Of a stretch of DNA of 64,000 nt, positions 1 to 10,303 are shown piece by piece. Under the pieces are notes generated by a model that was not told where the DNA came from, did not search any database, and worked only from the letters and a program-made list of their open reading frames with translations. Origin of the DNA: Mesorhizobium sp. B2-3-12 (lineage in GTDB: Bacteria; Pseudomonadota; Alphaproteobacteria; Rhizobiales; Rhizobiaceae); contig NZ_VFVR01000002.1 of NCBI RefSeq assembly GCF_006442205.1, positions 434,001 through 498,000 on the forward strand, in the 5' to 3' direction. The position numbers were made by a program, and so were the translations under genes. Positions within the stretch are counted from its first letter, which is position 1, and the number at the start of each line of letters is the position of its first letter.

Positions 1-90
1 GTACGCGAGGAAGTGGCGACCATTGCCAAGGTGGAAGCCGAGCCAAAGCTCGAAGGCCGTCAGATGATGATGGTGCTGGCGCCGCGCTAA
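1..90 (+). CDS. infC: Translation initiation factor IF-3, C-terminal end (partial)
   Basis: Only the last 29 codons and a TAA stop lie in the window. The peptide ends EGRQMMMVLAPR, which matches the conserved C-terminus of IF-3 (EGRQMIMVLAPK in enterobacteria). IF-3 binds the 30S subunit and checks initiator tRNA and start codon. The identification is supported by the rpmI and rplT genes that follow, the classic infC-rpmI-rplT cluster, although here a membrane-protein gene lies between infC and rpmI. The gene is cut by the window edge and not by mutation. Confidence 0.9.
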   Translation, partial: VREEVATIAKVEAEPKLEGRQMMMVLAPR

Positions 91-184
91 GCCTGCTTTC
101 GGCTGAAATGCCAGAGATCACGGCACGGTCACGAAAAGGTTAGGCGGGCAACCGCGCTCTAAATCCGCCTGAATCGTGCTACAG

Positions 185-214
185 GGCGTCCCGGCGATCG
201 GCGGGACGCCTTGT
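185..214 (+). terminator. Probable infC terminator
   Basis: An 8-bp perfect stem (GGCGTCCC at 185-192, GGGACGCC at 203-210) with a 10-base loop is followed by a modest T-rich run. It lies between the infC stop and the next gene. Confidence 0.6.
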
Positions 215-269
215 TCTTAGCTCAAAGCCGTGATCGCCGGCAAAGCTCTTCGACGATCGGATTCCCGGC

Positions 270-917
270 ATGGCCAACGAGAAGGTTTCGGACGTCAAGG
301 ACGTCAAACACGGGCTGGGCAACTACCAGCAGATGCGCCGGCTGGTGCTTGCGGTGCTCGTGGTGGTGCTGTTTCTGGCGCTGCTGTTTGGCCAGTCGAC
401 CTTCCCGCCGGACACGCCGGTGCATGAAACGATCGAGATGTTCGGCGTGCTGTTGATTTTCCTCGGCATCGTCGGGCGCCTCTGGGCGACGCTCTATATA
501 GGCGGGCGCAAGTCGTCCGAGGTGGTGACCGGCGGCCCCTACTCGATCACCCGCAATCCGCTCTACGTGTTCTCGACCGTGGCTGCCGCCGGTGTCGGCG
601 CGCAGATCGGCTCGTTCTCCGGCATCATCCTTTTCGCCGTCCTGTGCGCCGGCGCCTTCCATATCGTCATCCTGCGCGAGGAGAAATTCCTCAAGGAAGC
701 GCTCGGCGCACCCTATGCCGACTATCTGGCGCGCGTGCCGCGCTTCTTCCCCAAGCTCTCGCTCTACCAGGAAGGCGACACCGGCAGCTTCAAGCCGCGC
801 CTGCTTTTGACCACGCTGCTCGACGGGCTGGTGTTCCTGATCGCGCTGCCGGCCTTCGAACTGATCGACGGCGCGCAACTGTCGGGCATGCTGCCGGTCT
901 GGTTCACGCTGCCCTGA
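270..917 (+). CDS. Isoprenylcysteine carboxyl methyltransferase-like membrane protein
   Basis: This 215-residue protein has hydrophobic helices near residues 24-42, 57-75 and 102-134. It carries the ICMT/phospholipid methyltransferase signature: GPYSITRNPLYV at 89-100 and, after a hydrophobic stretch, REEKFL at 136-141 and YADYLARVPRFFP at 149-161. Bacterial members are integral membrane proteins that probably methylate lipids or small molecules using S-adenosylmethionine; the substrate of this one cannot be told from sequence. A further hydrophobic stretch near the C-terminus makes it longer than minimal family members. It sits between infC and rpmI on the same strand but is isolated by the infC terminator and a 190-base gap, so it is probably transcribed on its own. 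Confidence 0.75.
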   Translation: MANEKVSDVKDVKHGLGNYQQMRRLVLAVLVVVLFLALLFGQSTFPPDTPVHETIEMFGVLLIFLGIVGRLWATLYIGGRKSSEVVTGGPYSITRNPLYVFSTVAAAGVGAQIGSFSGIILFAVLCAGAFHIVILREEKFLKEALGAPYADYLARVPRFFPKLSLYQEGDTGSFKPRLLLTTLLDGLVFLIALPAFELIDGAQLSGMLPVWFTLP

Positions 918-1109
918 TTGGGATTGCCCGTCGCGCATCGGCGCGACGGGGTGGGTGTTGCGCGCCGGCTCTGTTTGATCTATAGCACCGCCGTTCCAAG
1001 AAAACCGCCCGGCAGGGCATGCCGTGGCGGTTTCATTTGCTTTTCGGGCTTTGGTCGGCCCGAAGCGAACAAGAAGCGCGATCGTGCGCCAACAATACGG
1101 AGTAGCAAA

Positions 1110-1313
1110 ATGCCCAAGATGAAGACCAAATCAGCCGCCAAGAAGCGGTTCAAGATCACAGGTACGGGTAAAGTCCTGTCGGCTGCGGCCGGCAAGCGTC
1201 ACGGCATGATCAAGCGTTCCAACAAGTTCATTCGAAATGCCCGCGGCACGATGGTTCTGGCTGAACCGGATGGCAAGAAGGTCATCAAGAATTTTCTTCC
1301 GAACGGCCTTTAA
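1110..1313 (+). CDS. rpmI: 50S ribosomal protein L35
   Basis: A 67-residue, Lys/Arg-rich protein starting [14 protein letters not shown], the hallmark of L35, and of the usual length for the family. An upstream in-frame extension exists, but the ATG at 1110 has a GGAG at 1099-1102 with good spacing and gives the canonical N-terminus. It is followed 19 bases later by rplT, so the two are co-transcribed. L35 is a late-assembling component of the large subunit. Confidence 0.97.
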   Translation: MPKMKTKSAAKKRFKITGTGKVLSAAAGKRHGMIKRSNKFIRNARGTMVLAEPDGKKVIKNFLPNGL

Positions 1314-1332
1314 GTTTTAAGGAGATCATGAC

Positions 1333-1734
1333 ATGGCACGCGTAAAAAGAGGCGTCACCTCGCACGCCAAGCACAAGAAGGTCCTGAAAGCCGCCAAGGG
1401 CTTCTACGGCCGCCGCAAGAACACCATCCGCATCGCCAAGCAGGCGGTGGAAAAGTCGCTGCAGTACGCTTACCGCGACCGCAAGAACCGCAAGCGCTCG
1501 TTCCGCGCGCTGTGGATCCAGCGCATCAACGCCGCGACCCACGAGCACGGCCTGACCTATGGCCGCTTCATCGACGGTTTGAACAAGGCCGGCATCGAGA
1601 TCGATCGCAAGATCCTGTCCGACATGGCCATCCACGAGCCGCAGGCTTTCGCCGCCCTGGTCGCCAAGGCCAAGGTCGCGCTCGAATATCTGAAGAACAC
1701 CACGCCGAACGCTTTTGAAAGCGCTGTCGCCTAA
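1333..1734 (+). CDS. rplT: 50S ribosomal protein L20
   Basis: This 133-residue basic protein starts [16 protein letters not shown] and contains [17 protein letters not shown], both characteristic of L20, which binds 23S rRNA early in assembly. A GGAG ribosome binding site lies at 1321-1324. It is slightly longer than the E. coli protein because of an alanine-rich C-terminal tail. L20 represses its own operon in several bacteria; no such leader can be judged here because the operon start is outside the window. Confidence 0.97.
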   Translation: MARVKRGVTSHAKHKKVLKAAKGFYGRRKNTIRIAKQAVEKSLQYAYRDRKNRKRSFRALWIQRINAATHEHGLTYGRFIDGLNKAGIEIDRKILSDMAIHEPQAFAALVAKAKVALEYLKNTTPNAFESAVA

Positions 1735-1774
1735 GACCAGCGCTTCCCAAGCACTTTCGACACTTGATTTGGGG

Positions 1775-1805
1775 AACCCGCGCTGGCACGGCTGGCGCGG
1801 GTTTT
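1775..1805 (+). terminator. rplT rho-independent terminator
   Basis: A 9-bp stem (AACCCGCGC at 1775-1783, GCGCGGGTT at 1795-1803) runs into TTTTCTT. It lies between rplT and pheS, so pheS probably has its own promoter in 1806-1864. Confidence 0.8.
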
Positions 1806-1864
1806 CTTATGCCTGATGTAACCAAATTGGTGACCGGTGGTCACCCGATCGAGAGAGTTTCGCC

Positions 1865-2962
1865 GTGAACGCCACTGCTGGAAATCTTGAAGCCCTGGAA
1901 GCTTCGCTGCTCGCCGACATCGCCTCGGCCGCCGACGAGCCGGCGATCGAGGCCGTGCGTGTCGCGGCCCTTGGCAAGAAAGGCTCGGTCTCGGAAATGC
2001 TGAAGACGCTTGGCGCGATGAGCGCCGAGGAACGGCAGGTGAAGGGTCCGGCGATCAACGGTCTCAAGAACCGCGTCACCGAGGCGCTGACTGCCCGCAA
2101 GGCTGAACTCAGGGATGTGGCGATCGCCGCGCGGCTGGCGGCCGAAAAGGTCGACGTGACATTGCCGGTGCGGCAGTCGCCGGCCGAACGCGGCCGCATC
2201 CATCCGATCAGCCAGGTCATCGACGAGATCGCGGCGATCTTCGGCGATCTCGGCTTCGCCATCGCCGAAGGTCCCGATATCGAGACCGACTATTATAATT
2301 TCACCGCGCTGAATTTCCCCGAAGGCCATCCGGCGCGCGAGATGCATGACACCTTCTTCTTCCAGCCGGACGAGAAGGGCGGGCGCAAGCTGTTGCGCAC
2401 CCACACCTCGCCGGTGCAGATCCGCACCATGGAGAAGCAGAAGCCGCCGATCCGCATCGTCATTCCGGGCAAGACCTACCGCCAGGATTCCGACGCCACC
2501 CACTCGCCGATGTTCCATCAGGTCGAGGGGCTGGTGATCGACAAGTCGGCCAACGTCGCCAACATGAAGTGGGTGCTGGAAGAGTTCTGCAAGGCCTTCT
2601 TCGAGGTGCCTTCGGTCAAGATGCGCTTCCGTCCGTCCTTCTTCCCGTTCACCGAGCCCAGCCTCGAGGTCGACATCCAGTGCGACCGCTCGCGGCCGGG
2701 CGAAGTGCGCTTCGGCGAAGGCTCCGACTGGATGGAGATCCTCGGCTGCGGCATGGTCCACCCGAACGTGCTGAGGGCCGGCGGGCTCGATCCCGACGAG
2801 TATCAAGGCTTTGCCTGGGGCATGGGCATCGACCGCATCGCCATGCTGAAATACGGCATGCCGGACCTGCGCGCCTTCTTCGACGCGGATGTGCGCTGGC
2901 TGTCGCATTACGGCTTCCGGCCGCTCGACATGCCGACGCTGTTCGGGGGCCTGAGCGCGTGA
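1865..2962 (+). CDS. pheS: Phenylalanine--tRNA ligase alpha subunit
   Basis: This is the catalytic subunit of the alpha2-beta2 PheRS that charges tRNA-Phe. The 365-residue protein has an N-terminal coiled-coil region (about 1-90) that binds tRNA, followed by a class II synthetase core. The core includes REMHDTFFF, the motif 2 region [20 protein letters not shown], the glycine-rich [17 protein letters not shown], and motif 3 [17 protein letters not shown]. The start is a GTG preceded by GAGAGAG; no better ATG lies nearby. It overlaps the next small gene by 4 bases (GTGA), implying translational coupling. Length and motifs are complete. Confidence 0.96.
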   Translation: MNATAGNLEALEASLLADIASAADEPAIEAVRVAALGKKGSVSEMLKTLGAMSAEERQVKGPAINGLKNRVTEALTARKAELRDVAIAARLAAEKVDVTLPVRQSPAERGRIHPISQVIDEIAAIFGDLGFAIAEGPDIETDYYNFTALNFPEGHPAREMHDTFFFQPDEKGGRKLLRTHTSPVQIRTMEKQKPPIRIVIPGKTYRQDSDATHSPMFHQVEGLVIDKSANVANMKWVLEEFCKAFFEVPSVKMRFRPSFFPFTEPSLEVDIQCDRSRPGEVRFGEGSDWMEILGCGMVHPNVLRAGGLDPDEYQGFAWGMGIDRIAMLKYGMPDLRAFFDADVRWLSHYGFRPLDMPTLFGGLSA

Positions 2963-3381
2963 GCCCAGTTGCCGATCCCTATGCGGACGCGGTGACCTTC
3001 CGATTCGGCGACAGCCCGGAACTGGCCGACGCGTTGCTGGCGCTGGTGCTGTCGGGCCGCAAGACGGCGACCTGCGGCGCGCTGCGCGACTATGGCGGCG
3101 CCGAGCCGGTGCCGGAGGTCGGTCGTCGTGATGTGGTGCTCGACGGCAGCGGCCGCCGGGCCGCCGTCATCGAAACGGTCGAGGCGATCGTGCGGCGCTT
3201 CGACGAGGTCGATGCCGATTTTGCCCGCGACGAGGGTGAAGGCGATTTGAGCTACGAATACTGGCATGACGCCCATCACGCCTATTTTGGGCGCAATGGC
3301 GGTTTTTCGCCCGACATGAAACTGATTTGCGAGCGCTTCCGCCTGGTCGAAGTGTTCGCGCAAGAAGACGCGAAAGTGTGA
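2959..3381 (+). CDS. ASCH domain-containing protein
   Basis: This 140-residue protein starts at a GTG that overlaps the pheS stop (GTGA) and ends 4 bases before pheT, so it is embedded in the pheST operon and translationally coupled. It has the ASCH pattern: an N-terminal [10 protein letters not shown] at residues 32-41 (the conserved K-T pair of the family), a central strand region with [14 protein letters not shown], and a C-terminal [14 protein letters not shown] segment. ASCH proteins adopt a PUA-like fold and are thought to bind RNA or modified nucleosides; some (YqfB) hydrolyse N4-acetylcytidine. A role linked to tRNA or translation fits the position but is inference. Confidence 0.85.
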   Translation: MSPVADPYADAVTFRFGDSPELADALLALVLSGRKTATCGALRDYGGAEPVPEVGRRDVVLDGSGRRAAVIETVEAIVRRFDEVDADFARDEGEGDLSYEYWHDAHHAYFGRNGGFSPDMKLICERFRLVEVFAQEDAKV

Positions 3382-3385
3382 GACG

Positions 3386-5794
3386 ATGAAATTCACCCTC
3401 TCCTGGCTCAAGGACCATCTCGAGACCGACGCCACGCTCGCCGAGATCGTTGAGCGGCTCACGTCGATCGGCCTCGAGGTCGAGCATGTCGACGACAAGG
3501 CGGGCCTGAAGCCCTTCGTCATCGCCAAGGTGCTGACGGCGGTGCAGCATCCCGATGCCGACCGGCTGCGCGTGCTGACCGTCGACACCGGTGACGGCAA
3601 GCCGCCGGTGCAGGTCGTCTGCGGCGCACCCAATGCGCGGGCGGGCCTGATCGGCGCTTTCGCCGCGCCCGGCACCTATGTGCCCGGCATCGACGTGACG
3701 CTGACGGTCGGCAGGATCCGTGGCGTCGAAAGCCATGGCATGATGTGTTCCGAGCGCGAACTGGAACTGTCGGACGAGCACAATGGCATCATCGACCTGC
3801 CGGCCGATGCGCCGGTTGGCACCAGCTTTGCCGCCTATGCCCATCTCGACGATCCGGTCATCGAGATCAATCTGACGCCGAACCGGCCCGATGCCACCAG
3901 CGTGTACGGCATCGCCAGGGACCTGGCGGCGAGCGGGCTTGGCCGCCTAGTCGGCGGCGCGATCATGCCACATGTCGGCAGCGGCATGTGCCCGGTGAAG
4001 GTGACGATCGAGGCGCCGGAGCTTTGCCCCGGCTTCGCGCTCAGGCTGGTCAAGGGCGTCAAGAACGGCCCCTCGCCGAAATGGCTGCAGCAGCGGCTGA
4101 TCGCCATTGGTCTGAGGCCGATCAGCGCGCTGGTCGACATCACCAATTACGTCACCTTCGACCGTGGCCGGCCGTTGCACGTCTTCGATGCCGCCAAGGT
4201 CGCCGGCAACCTCGTGGTGCGCCGCGCCAGGGATGGCGAGAAGGTTCAGGCGCTCGACGGGCGCGAATACACGCTGACGCCGGAGATGTGCGTCATCGCG
4301 GACGATAATGGCGTCGAATCCATTGCCGGCGTCATGGGCGGCGAACACTCGGGCTGCGACGAGAACACGACGGAGGTGCTGATCGAATCCGCCCTTTGGG
4401 ATCCGATCACCACGGCCCGCACCGGCCGCGCGCTCGGCATCATCACCGATGCGCGCTACCGCTTCGAGCGCGGCGTCGATCCCGAATTCATGGTGCCTGG
4501 TATCGAACTGGCGACCAAGCTGGTGATCGACTTCTGCGGCGGCACGCCGACGGAAACCGAAGTGGCCGGCTATGCCGGACATCAGCCGAAGATCGTTACG
4601 CTGCCGGTGTCGGAAGTGAAGCGGCTGACCGGCATCGAAGTGCCTCGGGCGGAGAGCCTCGACATCCTGTCGCGGCTCGGCTTCCACGCGCAGGGATCGG
4701 GCGACGTCGTCGACGTCACCGTGCCCTCCTGGCGCCCCGATGTCGACGGCAAGGCCGACCTGGTCGAAGAAGTGATGCGCATCCATGGCGTCGACAACAT
4801 CGCCCCGCAGCCGCTCGGCGCGCATGACGCGGTCAATGGCAAGATCCTGACGACGCTGCAGATCCGCACCCGTGCCGCCAAGCGTTCGCTCGCCGTGCGC
4901 GGCATGATGGAGGCTGTTACCTGGTCGTTCATTCCGGCCAGGCACGCCGAACTGTTCGGCGGCGGCCAGACGGCGCTGAAGCTCGCCAACCCGATCGCCG
5001 CCGACATGTCCGACATGCGGCCTTCGCTGCTGCCGGGGCTGATTTCGGCCGCGCAGCGCAACGCCGACAAGGGCATCGGCGACGTGGCGCTGTTCGAGGT
5101 CTCGGGCACCTATGAGGGCGATGGCGCCGACCAGCAACGCCGCGTCGCCGCCGGCGTGCGCCGCGGTACGGCCAGGCTCGACGGCTCCGGCCGTAGCTGG
5201 GCCGGCAATTCCGGTCCGGTCGGCGTGTTCGACGCCAAGGCCGATGCCATCGCCGCGCTCGAAGCCTGCGGCGCGCCGGTCGACCGGCTGCAGATCGAGG
5301 CGGGCGGACCGGCCTGGTATCATCCCGGCCGTTCCGGCACCATCAAGCTCGGTCCGAAGACCGTGCTCGGCACGTTTGGTGAGTTCCATCCGAAGACGCT
5401 GGAAGGGCTCGACGTCTCCGGACCGCTCTGTGGCTTCGAGGTGTTCGTCGACGCAGTGCCCGAGCCGAAAGCCAAGCCGACCAAGACCAAGCCGAAGCTG
5501 GAGCTCTCCGCCTTCCAGGCGGTGAAGCGCGATTTTGCTTTCGTCGTCGACAAGGCGGTCGAGGCGGGCACGCTTGTTCGCGCCGCACTGGCCGCCGACA
5601 AGAAGCTGATCACTGGCGTCTCGGTCTTCGATATCTTCGAGGGAGCGTCCCTCGGCGAAGGAAAAAAATCGATCGCCATCGAAGTGTCGATCCAGCCGGT
5701 CGAGAAAACACTGACCGACGAGGATTTCGAGGCGCTGGCCAAGCGCATCGTCGAGAATGTCGGCAAGCAGACGGGCGGCGTGCTGCGGGCATAG
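3386..5794 (+). CDS. pheT: Phenylalanine--tRNA ligase beta subunit
   Basis: This 802-residue protein is the second PheRS subunit. In order it shows the N-terminal segment [18 protein letters not shown], an EMAP-II/OB-like tRNA-binding domain (about 40-150), the B3/B4 editing domain (about 210-380) that removes mischarged Tyr, a B5 domain (about 400-480), the catalytic-like core, and a C-terminal ferredoxin-fold anticodon-binding domain (about 710-802) with the conserved [11 protein letters not shown] and FDIFEG segments. It starts 4 bases after the ASCH gene. The length is usual for alphaproteobacteria. Confidence 0.96.
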   Translation: MKFTLSWLKDHLETDATLAEIVERLTSIGLEVEHVDDKAGLKPFVIAKVLTAVQHPDADRLRVLTVDTGDGKPPVQVVCGAPNARAGLIGAFAAPGTYVPGIDVTLTVGRIRGVESHGMMCSERELELSDEHNGIIDLPADAPVGTSFAAYAHLDDPVIEINLTPNRPDATSVYGIARDLAASGLGRLVGGAIMPHVGSGMCPVKVTIEAPELCPGFALRLVKGVKNGPSPKWLQQRLIAIGLRPISALVDITNYVTFDRGRPLHVFDAAKVAGNLVVRRARDGEKVQALDGREYTLTPEMCVIADDNGVESIAGVMGGEHSGCDENTTEVLIESALWDPITTARTGRALGIITDARYRFERGVDPEFMVPGIELATKLVIDFCGGTPTETEVAGYAGHQPKIVTLPVSEVKRLTGIEVPRAESLDILSRLGFHAQGSGDVVDVTVPSWRPDVDGKADLVEEVMRIHGVDNIAPQPLGAHDAVNGKILTTLQIRTRAAKRSLAVRGMMEAVTWSFIPARHAELFGGGQTALKLANPIAADMSDMRPSLLPGLISAAQRNADKGIGDVALFEVSGTYEGDGADQQRRVAAGVRRGTARLDGSGRSWAGNSGPVGVFDAKADAIAALEACGAPVDRLQIEAGGPAWYHPGRSGTIKLGPKTVLGTFGEFHPKTLEGLDVSGPLCGFEVFVDAVPEPKAKPTKTKPKLELSAFQAVKRDFAFVVDKAVEAGTLVRAALAADKKLITGVSVFDIFEGASLGEGKKSIAIEVSIQPVEKTLTDEDFEALAKRIVENVGKQTGGVLRA

Positions 5795-5840
5795 AAAGTT
5801 CAGGATTGCCGGAGCATGGCGAATCGCTCTCCAAAGGGCG

Positions 5841-6443
5841 ATGAACCATCTCCGCCATTCCGGACTGCCGTTCGAAGCGCAACGCATGGTGTTCCTCGAC
5901 ATCGTGGCGGCTGATCAGTTGCTCGCCGATACATTGGCGCGGGTGCGTGAACTCGCCTTGCCGGATTGGCTGGTCGTGTCCGGCGCTCTCTACAACAGCG
6001 TCTGGAATCACCTGACCGGCAAGCCGTTGGGCTACGGCATCAGGGACGTCGACCTTTTCTATTTCGATGACTCCGACCTGTCCTACGAGGCCGAGGACGC
6101 GGTGATCCGCCGGGCGGCGGCACATTTCGAGGGACTGCCTCTGCCGGTCGAGGTGCGCAACCAGGCCCGGGTGCATCTGTGGTATCCGCGGAAATTCGGG
6201 CAGCCTTGCCCGCGTTATGCGAGCGCCAGCGAGTCCGTCAGCTTTTTTGCCTCGAAGACGCATGCGGTGGGGGTGCGGTACGGCCGGGACAGGGAGCTGG
6301 AGTTGGTGGCACCGTTCGGGCTCGACGACATCTTCTCGTTTCGCATCACGCCGAACCGGGTGCTGGATAATCAGCGCACGCATGAAGTGAAGGGAAAGCG
6401 CGCGCGGGAGTATTGGCCGGAGATTAGCGTGGTGCCGTGGTAA
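5841..6443 (+). CDS. Nucleotidyltransferase family protein (DUF925 type)
   Basis: This 201-residue protein contains VSGALYNSVWNHLTGKPLG followed by GIRDVDLFYFDDSDLSYEAE, the pattern of the DUF925 nucleotidyltransferase-like family (a degenerate NTase fold with the acidic D-x-D at DVDLFYFD). The biochemical role of this family is not established. The ATG at 5841 (MNHLRHSG) is preferred over an upstream in-frame start that would lie inside pheT; an AAGGG lies just upstream. The gene is 46 bases after pheT and could be read through from it. A structured repeat follows it. Confidence 0.75.
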   Translation: MNHLRHSGLPFEAQRMVFLDIVAADQLLADTLARVRELALPDWLVVSGALYNSVWNHLTGKPLGYGIRDVDLFYFDDSDLSYEAEDAVIRRAAAHFEGLPLPVEVRNQARVHLWYPRKFGQPCPRYASASESVSFFASKTHAVGVRYGRDRELELVAPFGLDDIFSFRITPNRVLDNQRTHEVKGKRAREYWPEISVVPW

Positions 6444-6458
6444 GAGAACTAGGCTCGA

Positions 6459-6619
6459 GGCACTCCCCTCTGGCCTGCCGGCCATCTCCCCCGCAAGGAG
6501 GGAGATTGGCAGCTTCGTGCTCGTCGCCCACCCTGCAACGTTGGTGATTGGCGAAGGCGGCGGCGACATCGATCTCCCCCCTTGCGGGGGAGATGTCCGG
6601 CAGGACAGAGGGGGGTGCC
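6459..6619. repeat. Intergenic palindromic repeat element (RIME-like)
   Basis: Two 49-base arms (6459-6507 and 6571-6619) are inverted copies of each other with about five mismatches. Each arm contains its own small hairpin built on CTCCCCC...GGGGGAG. The 63-base middle holds no gene. This is the style of the mosaic palindromic repeats scattered through rhizobial genomes; assignment to a named family is inference. It lies between two convergent genes. Confidence 0.8.
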
Positions 6620-6664
6620 TCGCGCCAGCTTTCAACAAGATGGGGCGCCGAAGCGCCCCATTGC

Positions 6665-7660
<996 letters not shown>

Positions 7661-7756
7661 CACGCGTCTCCTTGTTGTGATGCGGCAGAAATAGCGCCTT
7701 GCAGGCCGTTCGATAATCGGCTCTTCTTAGTACGGGTCGTTCCAAGAAATAGATCA

Positions 7757-8647
7757 ATGAATCGGGCACATCTCTCACAGCTTGCGGTGCTGGCAACCGT
7801 TGCCCAATGCGGCAGTTTTCGCGGTGCGGCCAGGGAACTGGCGATCGCGCCTTCGGCGGTGAGCCATGCGGTCTCCAGCCTGGAGGCACGGCTTGGCGTG
7901 CGCCTTTTGGCGCGCAGCACGCGCAGTGTCGCCCCGACCGAGGAAGGCGCGCAATTGCTGGAGCGATTGCGCCCGGCCCTGTCCGAGATCGATCTGGCGC
8001 TGGAAACAGCGGCGGAGGCGCGCGACCGACCAGCCGGGAACCTGCGGCTGACCGTGCCGCGTACGGCCGCGCATCTGACGCTGACGCCACGGCTCGGCGC
8101 CTTTGCAGCGGCGTATCCACAGATCGTGCTGGAGATCGTCATCGAGGACCGCTTCACCGACGTGGTGGAAGGCGGTTTCGACGCCGGCGTGCGGCTCGGC
8201 GAAAGCCTGCAGCGCGACATGATCGCCGTGCGCATCGGCCCCGATCTTCGCGGCGCCGTCGTCGGCGCGCCCTCCTATTTCAAGGCCATGCCGCCGCCGC
8301 GCCATCCGCGAGAGCTGGCCGAGCACCGCTGCATCCGCTTCCGCTTTTCCAGCGGCATCCTTTACCGCTGGGAATTCGAGAAGGGCGGCGAGGAGATCGA
8401 AATCGCCGCGCAAGGGCCGCTGATCCTCGACGAGGATCATCTGATCGCCCAGGCCGCCATCGACGGCGCCGGGCTCGCCTTCGTCTTCGAGCCTTACGTG
8501 CGCGCGCCGCTTGCCGACGGCCGGCTGATCCGCGTGCTGGAGGACTGGTGCCCGTGCTTTGACGGTTTCTTCGTCTATTATCCCAGCCGCCGCCAGATGC
8601 GGCCGGCGCTGAGGGCTTTCGTCGATTTCTTCAAGGTGAGCGGATAG
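7757..8647 (+). CDS. LysR family transcriptional regulator
   Basis: This 296-residue regulator has a winged helix-turn-helix at residues 5-62 (FRGAARELAIAPSAVSHAV, then SLEARLGVRLLARSTRSV) followed by a periplasmic-binding-like effector domain. It starts MNRAHLSQLAVLATV at 7757 and belongs to the large group resembling Pseudomonas PtxR and E. coli YafC. The divergent position next to the aldo/keto reductase is the classic arrangement in which a LysR protein activates its neighbour in response to a substrate. An in-frame upstream extension would run through the intergenic region and into the reductase and is rejected. Confidence 0.92.
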   Translation: MNRAHLSQLAVLATVAQCGSFRGAARELAIAPSAVSHAVSSLEARLGVRLLARSTRSVAPTEEGAQLLERLRPALSEIDLALETAAEARDRPAGNLRLTVPRTAAHLTLTPRLGAFAAAYPQIVLEIVIEDRFTDVVEGGFDAGVRLGESLQRDMIAVRIGPDLRGAVVGAPSYFKAMPPPRHPRELAEHRCIRFRFSSGILYRWEFEKGGEEIEIAAQGPLILDEDHLIAQAAIDGAGLAFVFEPYVRAPLADGRLIRVLEDWCPCFDGFFVYYPSRRQMRPALRAFVDFFKVSG

Positions 8648-8825
8648 GCGCCGGCGAGATCGGCAGGATTATCAGCGTCGGCGCCGCCTCTCATCTGCCT
8701 GCCGGCGCCTTACTGGCGACTTCGGAGATTGGCGAAACCATCGGCGAAGGCTTCTTTCTACCCGTTTACGGGGAGAAATGCCCGGCAGGGCAATGAGGGG
8801 CAGCGCTGCCGTCCGGGAAGAAAGC

Positions 8826-9419
8826 ATGGTTCAGCAGCGTTGGTCCCACATGCGCCCGCTCACCAACACCCCCACCCGCTACAGCTGGGCAACCATCCTC
8901 CTGCACTGGCTGATCGCCCTGATTTTCATCGGTCAGTTAGTGCTCGGCTTTGTCATGGTGCGGATCGAGAGCCAGCGCGCCGCCTTCGAACTGATCCAAC
9001 TGCACAAATCGTTCGGCTTTCTGCTGCTCGGCCTCATCATCCTGCGCATCGCCTGGCGGCTCGGCAACAAGGCGCCTCCCTTGCCGCCTTCCGTTGGCGC
9101 CCTGGAGCGGCGGACGGCGCCGCTGGCGCATCTGGCGCTCTATGCCTTCCAGCTCGCCCTGCCCCTGTCCGGCTGGGCGCTGGTGTCGGTCTCGACGCTG
9201 GAAATCCCCAGCATGCCGTTCAACCTGTTCGTCATGCCGAACCTGCCGCTCATCGAATCCGACGCCGCCGAGGGCTTTTGGGCGGCGGTGCACTGGTATC
9301 TCGCCTATGCCGGCGCGGCACTTGTTGCCCTGCATGTCGCCGCGGCGCTGCGCCACCACTTCCTGCTGCGCGACCAAGTGCTCACGCGCATGATCACGCC
9401 TTCGTCAGCCGGGGAATAG
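8826..9419 (+). CDS. Cytochrome b561 family protein
   Basis: This 197-residue integral membrane protein has four predicted helices and the histidines expected to ligate two b-type haems: TILLHWLIAL near the start, LIQLHKSFGFLLLG, the loop/helix with AAVHWYLAYAGAALVALHVAA, and a final RHHF. Prokaryotic b561 proteins move electrons between the quinone pool and periplasmic acceptors; E. coli CybB oxidises superoxide. The ATG at 8826 follows GGGAAGAAAGC; other in-frame starts exist at 8778, 8793 and 8850. The following gene, yceI, is often paired with b561 genes, so the two probably form an operon. Confidence 0.88.
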   Translation: MVQQRWSHMRPLTNTPTRYSWATILLHWLIALIFIGQLVLGFVMVRIESQRAAFELIQLHKSFGFLLLGLIILRIAWRLGNKAPPLPPSVGALERRTAPLAHLALYAFQLALPLSGWALVSVSTLEIPSMPFNLFVMPNLPLIESDAAEGFWAAVHWYLAYAGAALVALHVAAALRHHFLLRDQVLTRMITPSSAGE

Positions 9420-9489
9420 AACGGGCTTTGGTCTCGTTTGTGAGGTGAGGACGCCGCAGAGCGTTGCCTCCTAAACAAGGAACACCCCA

Positions 9490-10065
9490 ATGCGTGCGCG
9501 AATCCTCGGATTGGCGGCTACCGCCGCCTGCCTTGCCATGCCCGTCTACGCGGCAGTCATGCTCGGCGATGCCGCCGGCAGCTACACGATCAGCCAGGCC
9601 GGCTCCGCGATCCGCTTCACCATCGGCAAGGCCGGTGGCGGCGGCTTCGATGGCGCCTTCGCCCGCTTCAAGGGCACGATCCGCATCGACAACAATGATG
9701 TCGGTCGCTCGAAGGTCGACCTCACCATCTATCCCGAAAGCGTCGCCACCGGCCAAGGCCGCATCGACGCCTTCCTGCGCTCCGACGCGGTGTTCGATGC
9801 CGCCAACAGCCCCGAAATCCAGTTCCGTTCGACAAGCGTGACCCGCACCAGCGACACGACGGCGCTCGTCACCGGCCGGCTGACGGCGCGCGGCAAGACG
9901 TTTGCGGAAAAATTCACCGCCGAGCTCGATGGGCTGAAGGGCGGGACGATCAAATTCCATGTCACCGGCAAGGTGCTGAGGTCGCGCTACGGCATGGATG
10001 TCGGCACGCCGCTCTATTCCAATGTCGTCGACTTCGACATGACGCTGACGGGGAAGCGAGGATAG
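9490..10065 (+). CDS. YceI family periplasmic protein
   Basis: This 191-residue protein has a signal peptide (about residues 1-22, ending VYAA) followed by a lipocalin-like YceI domain: a repeated beta-strand pattern with SYTISQAGSAIRFTIG, GTIRIDNNDV and the C-terminal VVDFDMTLTGKR. YceI proteins bind polyisoprenoids such as ubiquinone in a closed barrel. The gene starts 70 bases after the cytochrome b561 gene, and co-occurrence suggests a shared role in quinone or electron handling. The exact ligand cannot be read from sequence. Confidence 0.9.
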   Translation: MRARILGLAATAACLAMPVYAAVMLGDAAGSYTISQAGSAIRFTIGKAGGGGFDGAFARFKGTIRIDNNDVGRSKVDLTIYPESVATGQGRIDAFLRSDAVFDAANSPEIQFRSTSVTRTSDTTALVTGRLTARGKTFAEKFTAELDGLKGGTIKFHVTGKVLRSRYGMDVGTPLYSNVVDFDMTLTGKRG

Positions 10066-10080
10066 GTTCAGGGCGGGCAT

Positions 10081-10212
10081 CCGTGACTTCGTCATCCTAG
10101 GGTGGAGCAGTCGCGAAGCGACGTCGCGAAACCCCTAGGATCCATTCCGTGACCTCAAGGCATGGCGGCGCTCCAAAATTCTGCGCCGTTGCATCCTTCG
10201 GCGAAGTCACGG
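10081..10212. repeat. 132-bp element with 11-bp perfect terminal inverted repeats
   Basis: The ends are CCGTGACTTCG (10081-10091) and CGAAGTCACGG (10202-10212). Inside is a second perfect palindrome, ATCCTAGGG (10094-10102) with CCCTAGGAT (10133-10141). No reading frame is plausible. The left part (CTTCGTCATCC, then a GGAGCAG...GCGAAGC block) is shared with the element at 26222-26283, so this is a dispersed, possibly MITE-like, intergenic repeat. Confidence 0.7.
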
Positions 10213-10303
10213 ACGAAGGTGCATTGTGACCCGTGTCTTTCATTGGCTTTTCCCGCGATTTCGGGCAAACCTCGTCACCGATAAATCGACATGGAGAAGC
10301 CAG

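Noticed and set aside
3947-5902. Very long open frame on the minus strand opposite pheT (about 650 codons)
   Set aside because: It mirrors the pheT coding frame in high-GC DNA, and its translation has no recognisable motif; pheT on the plus strand has all family domains.
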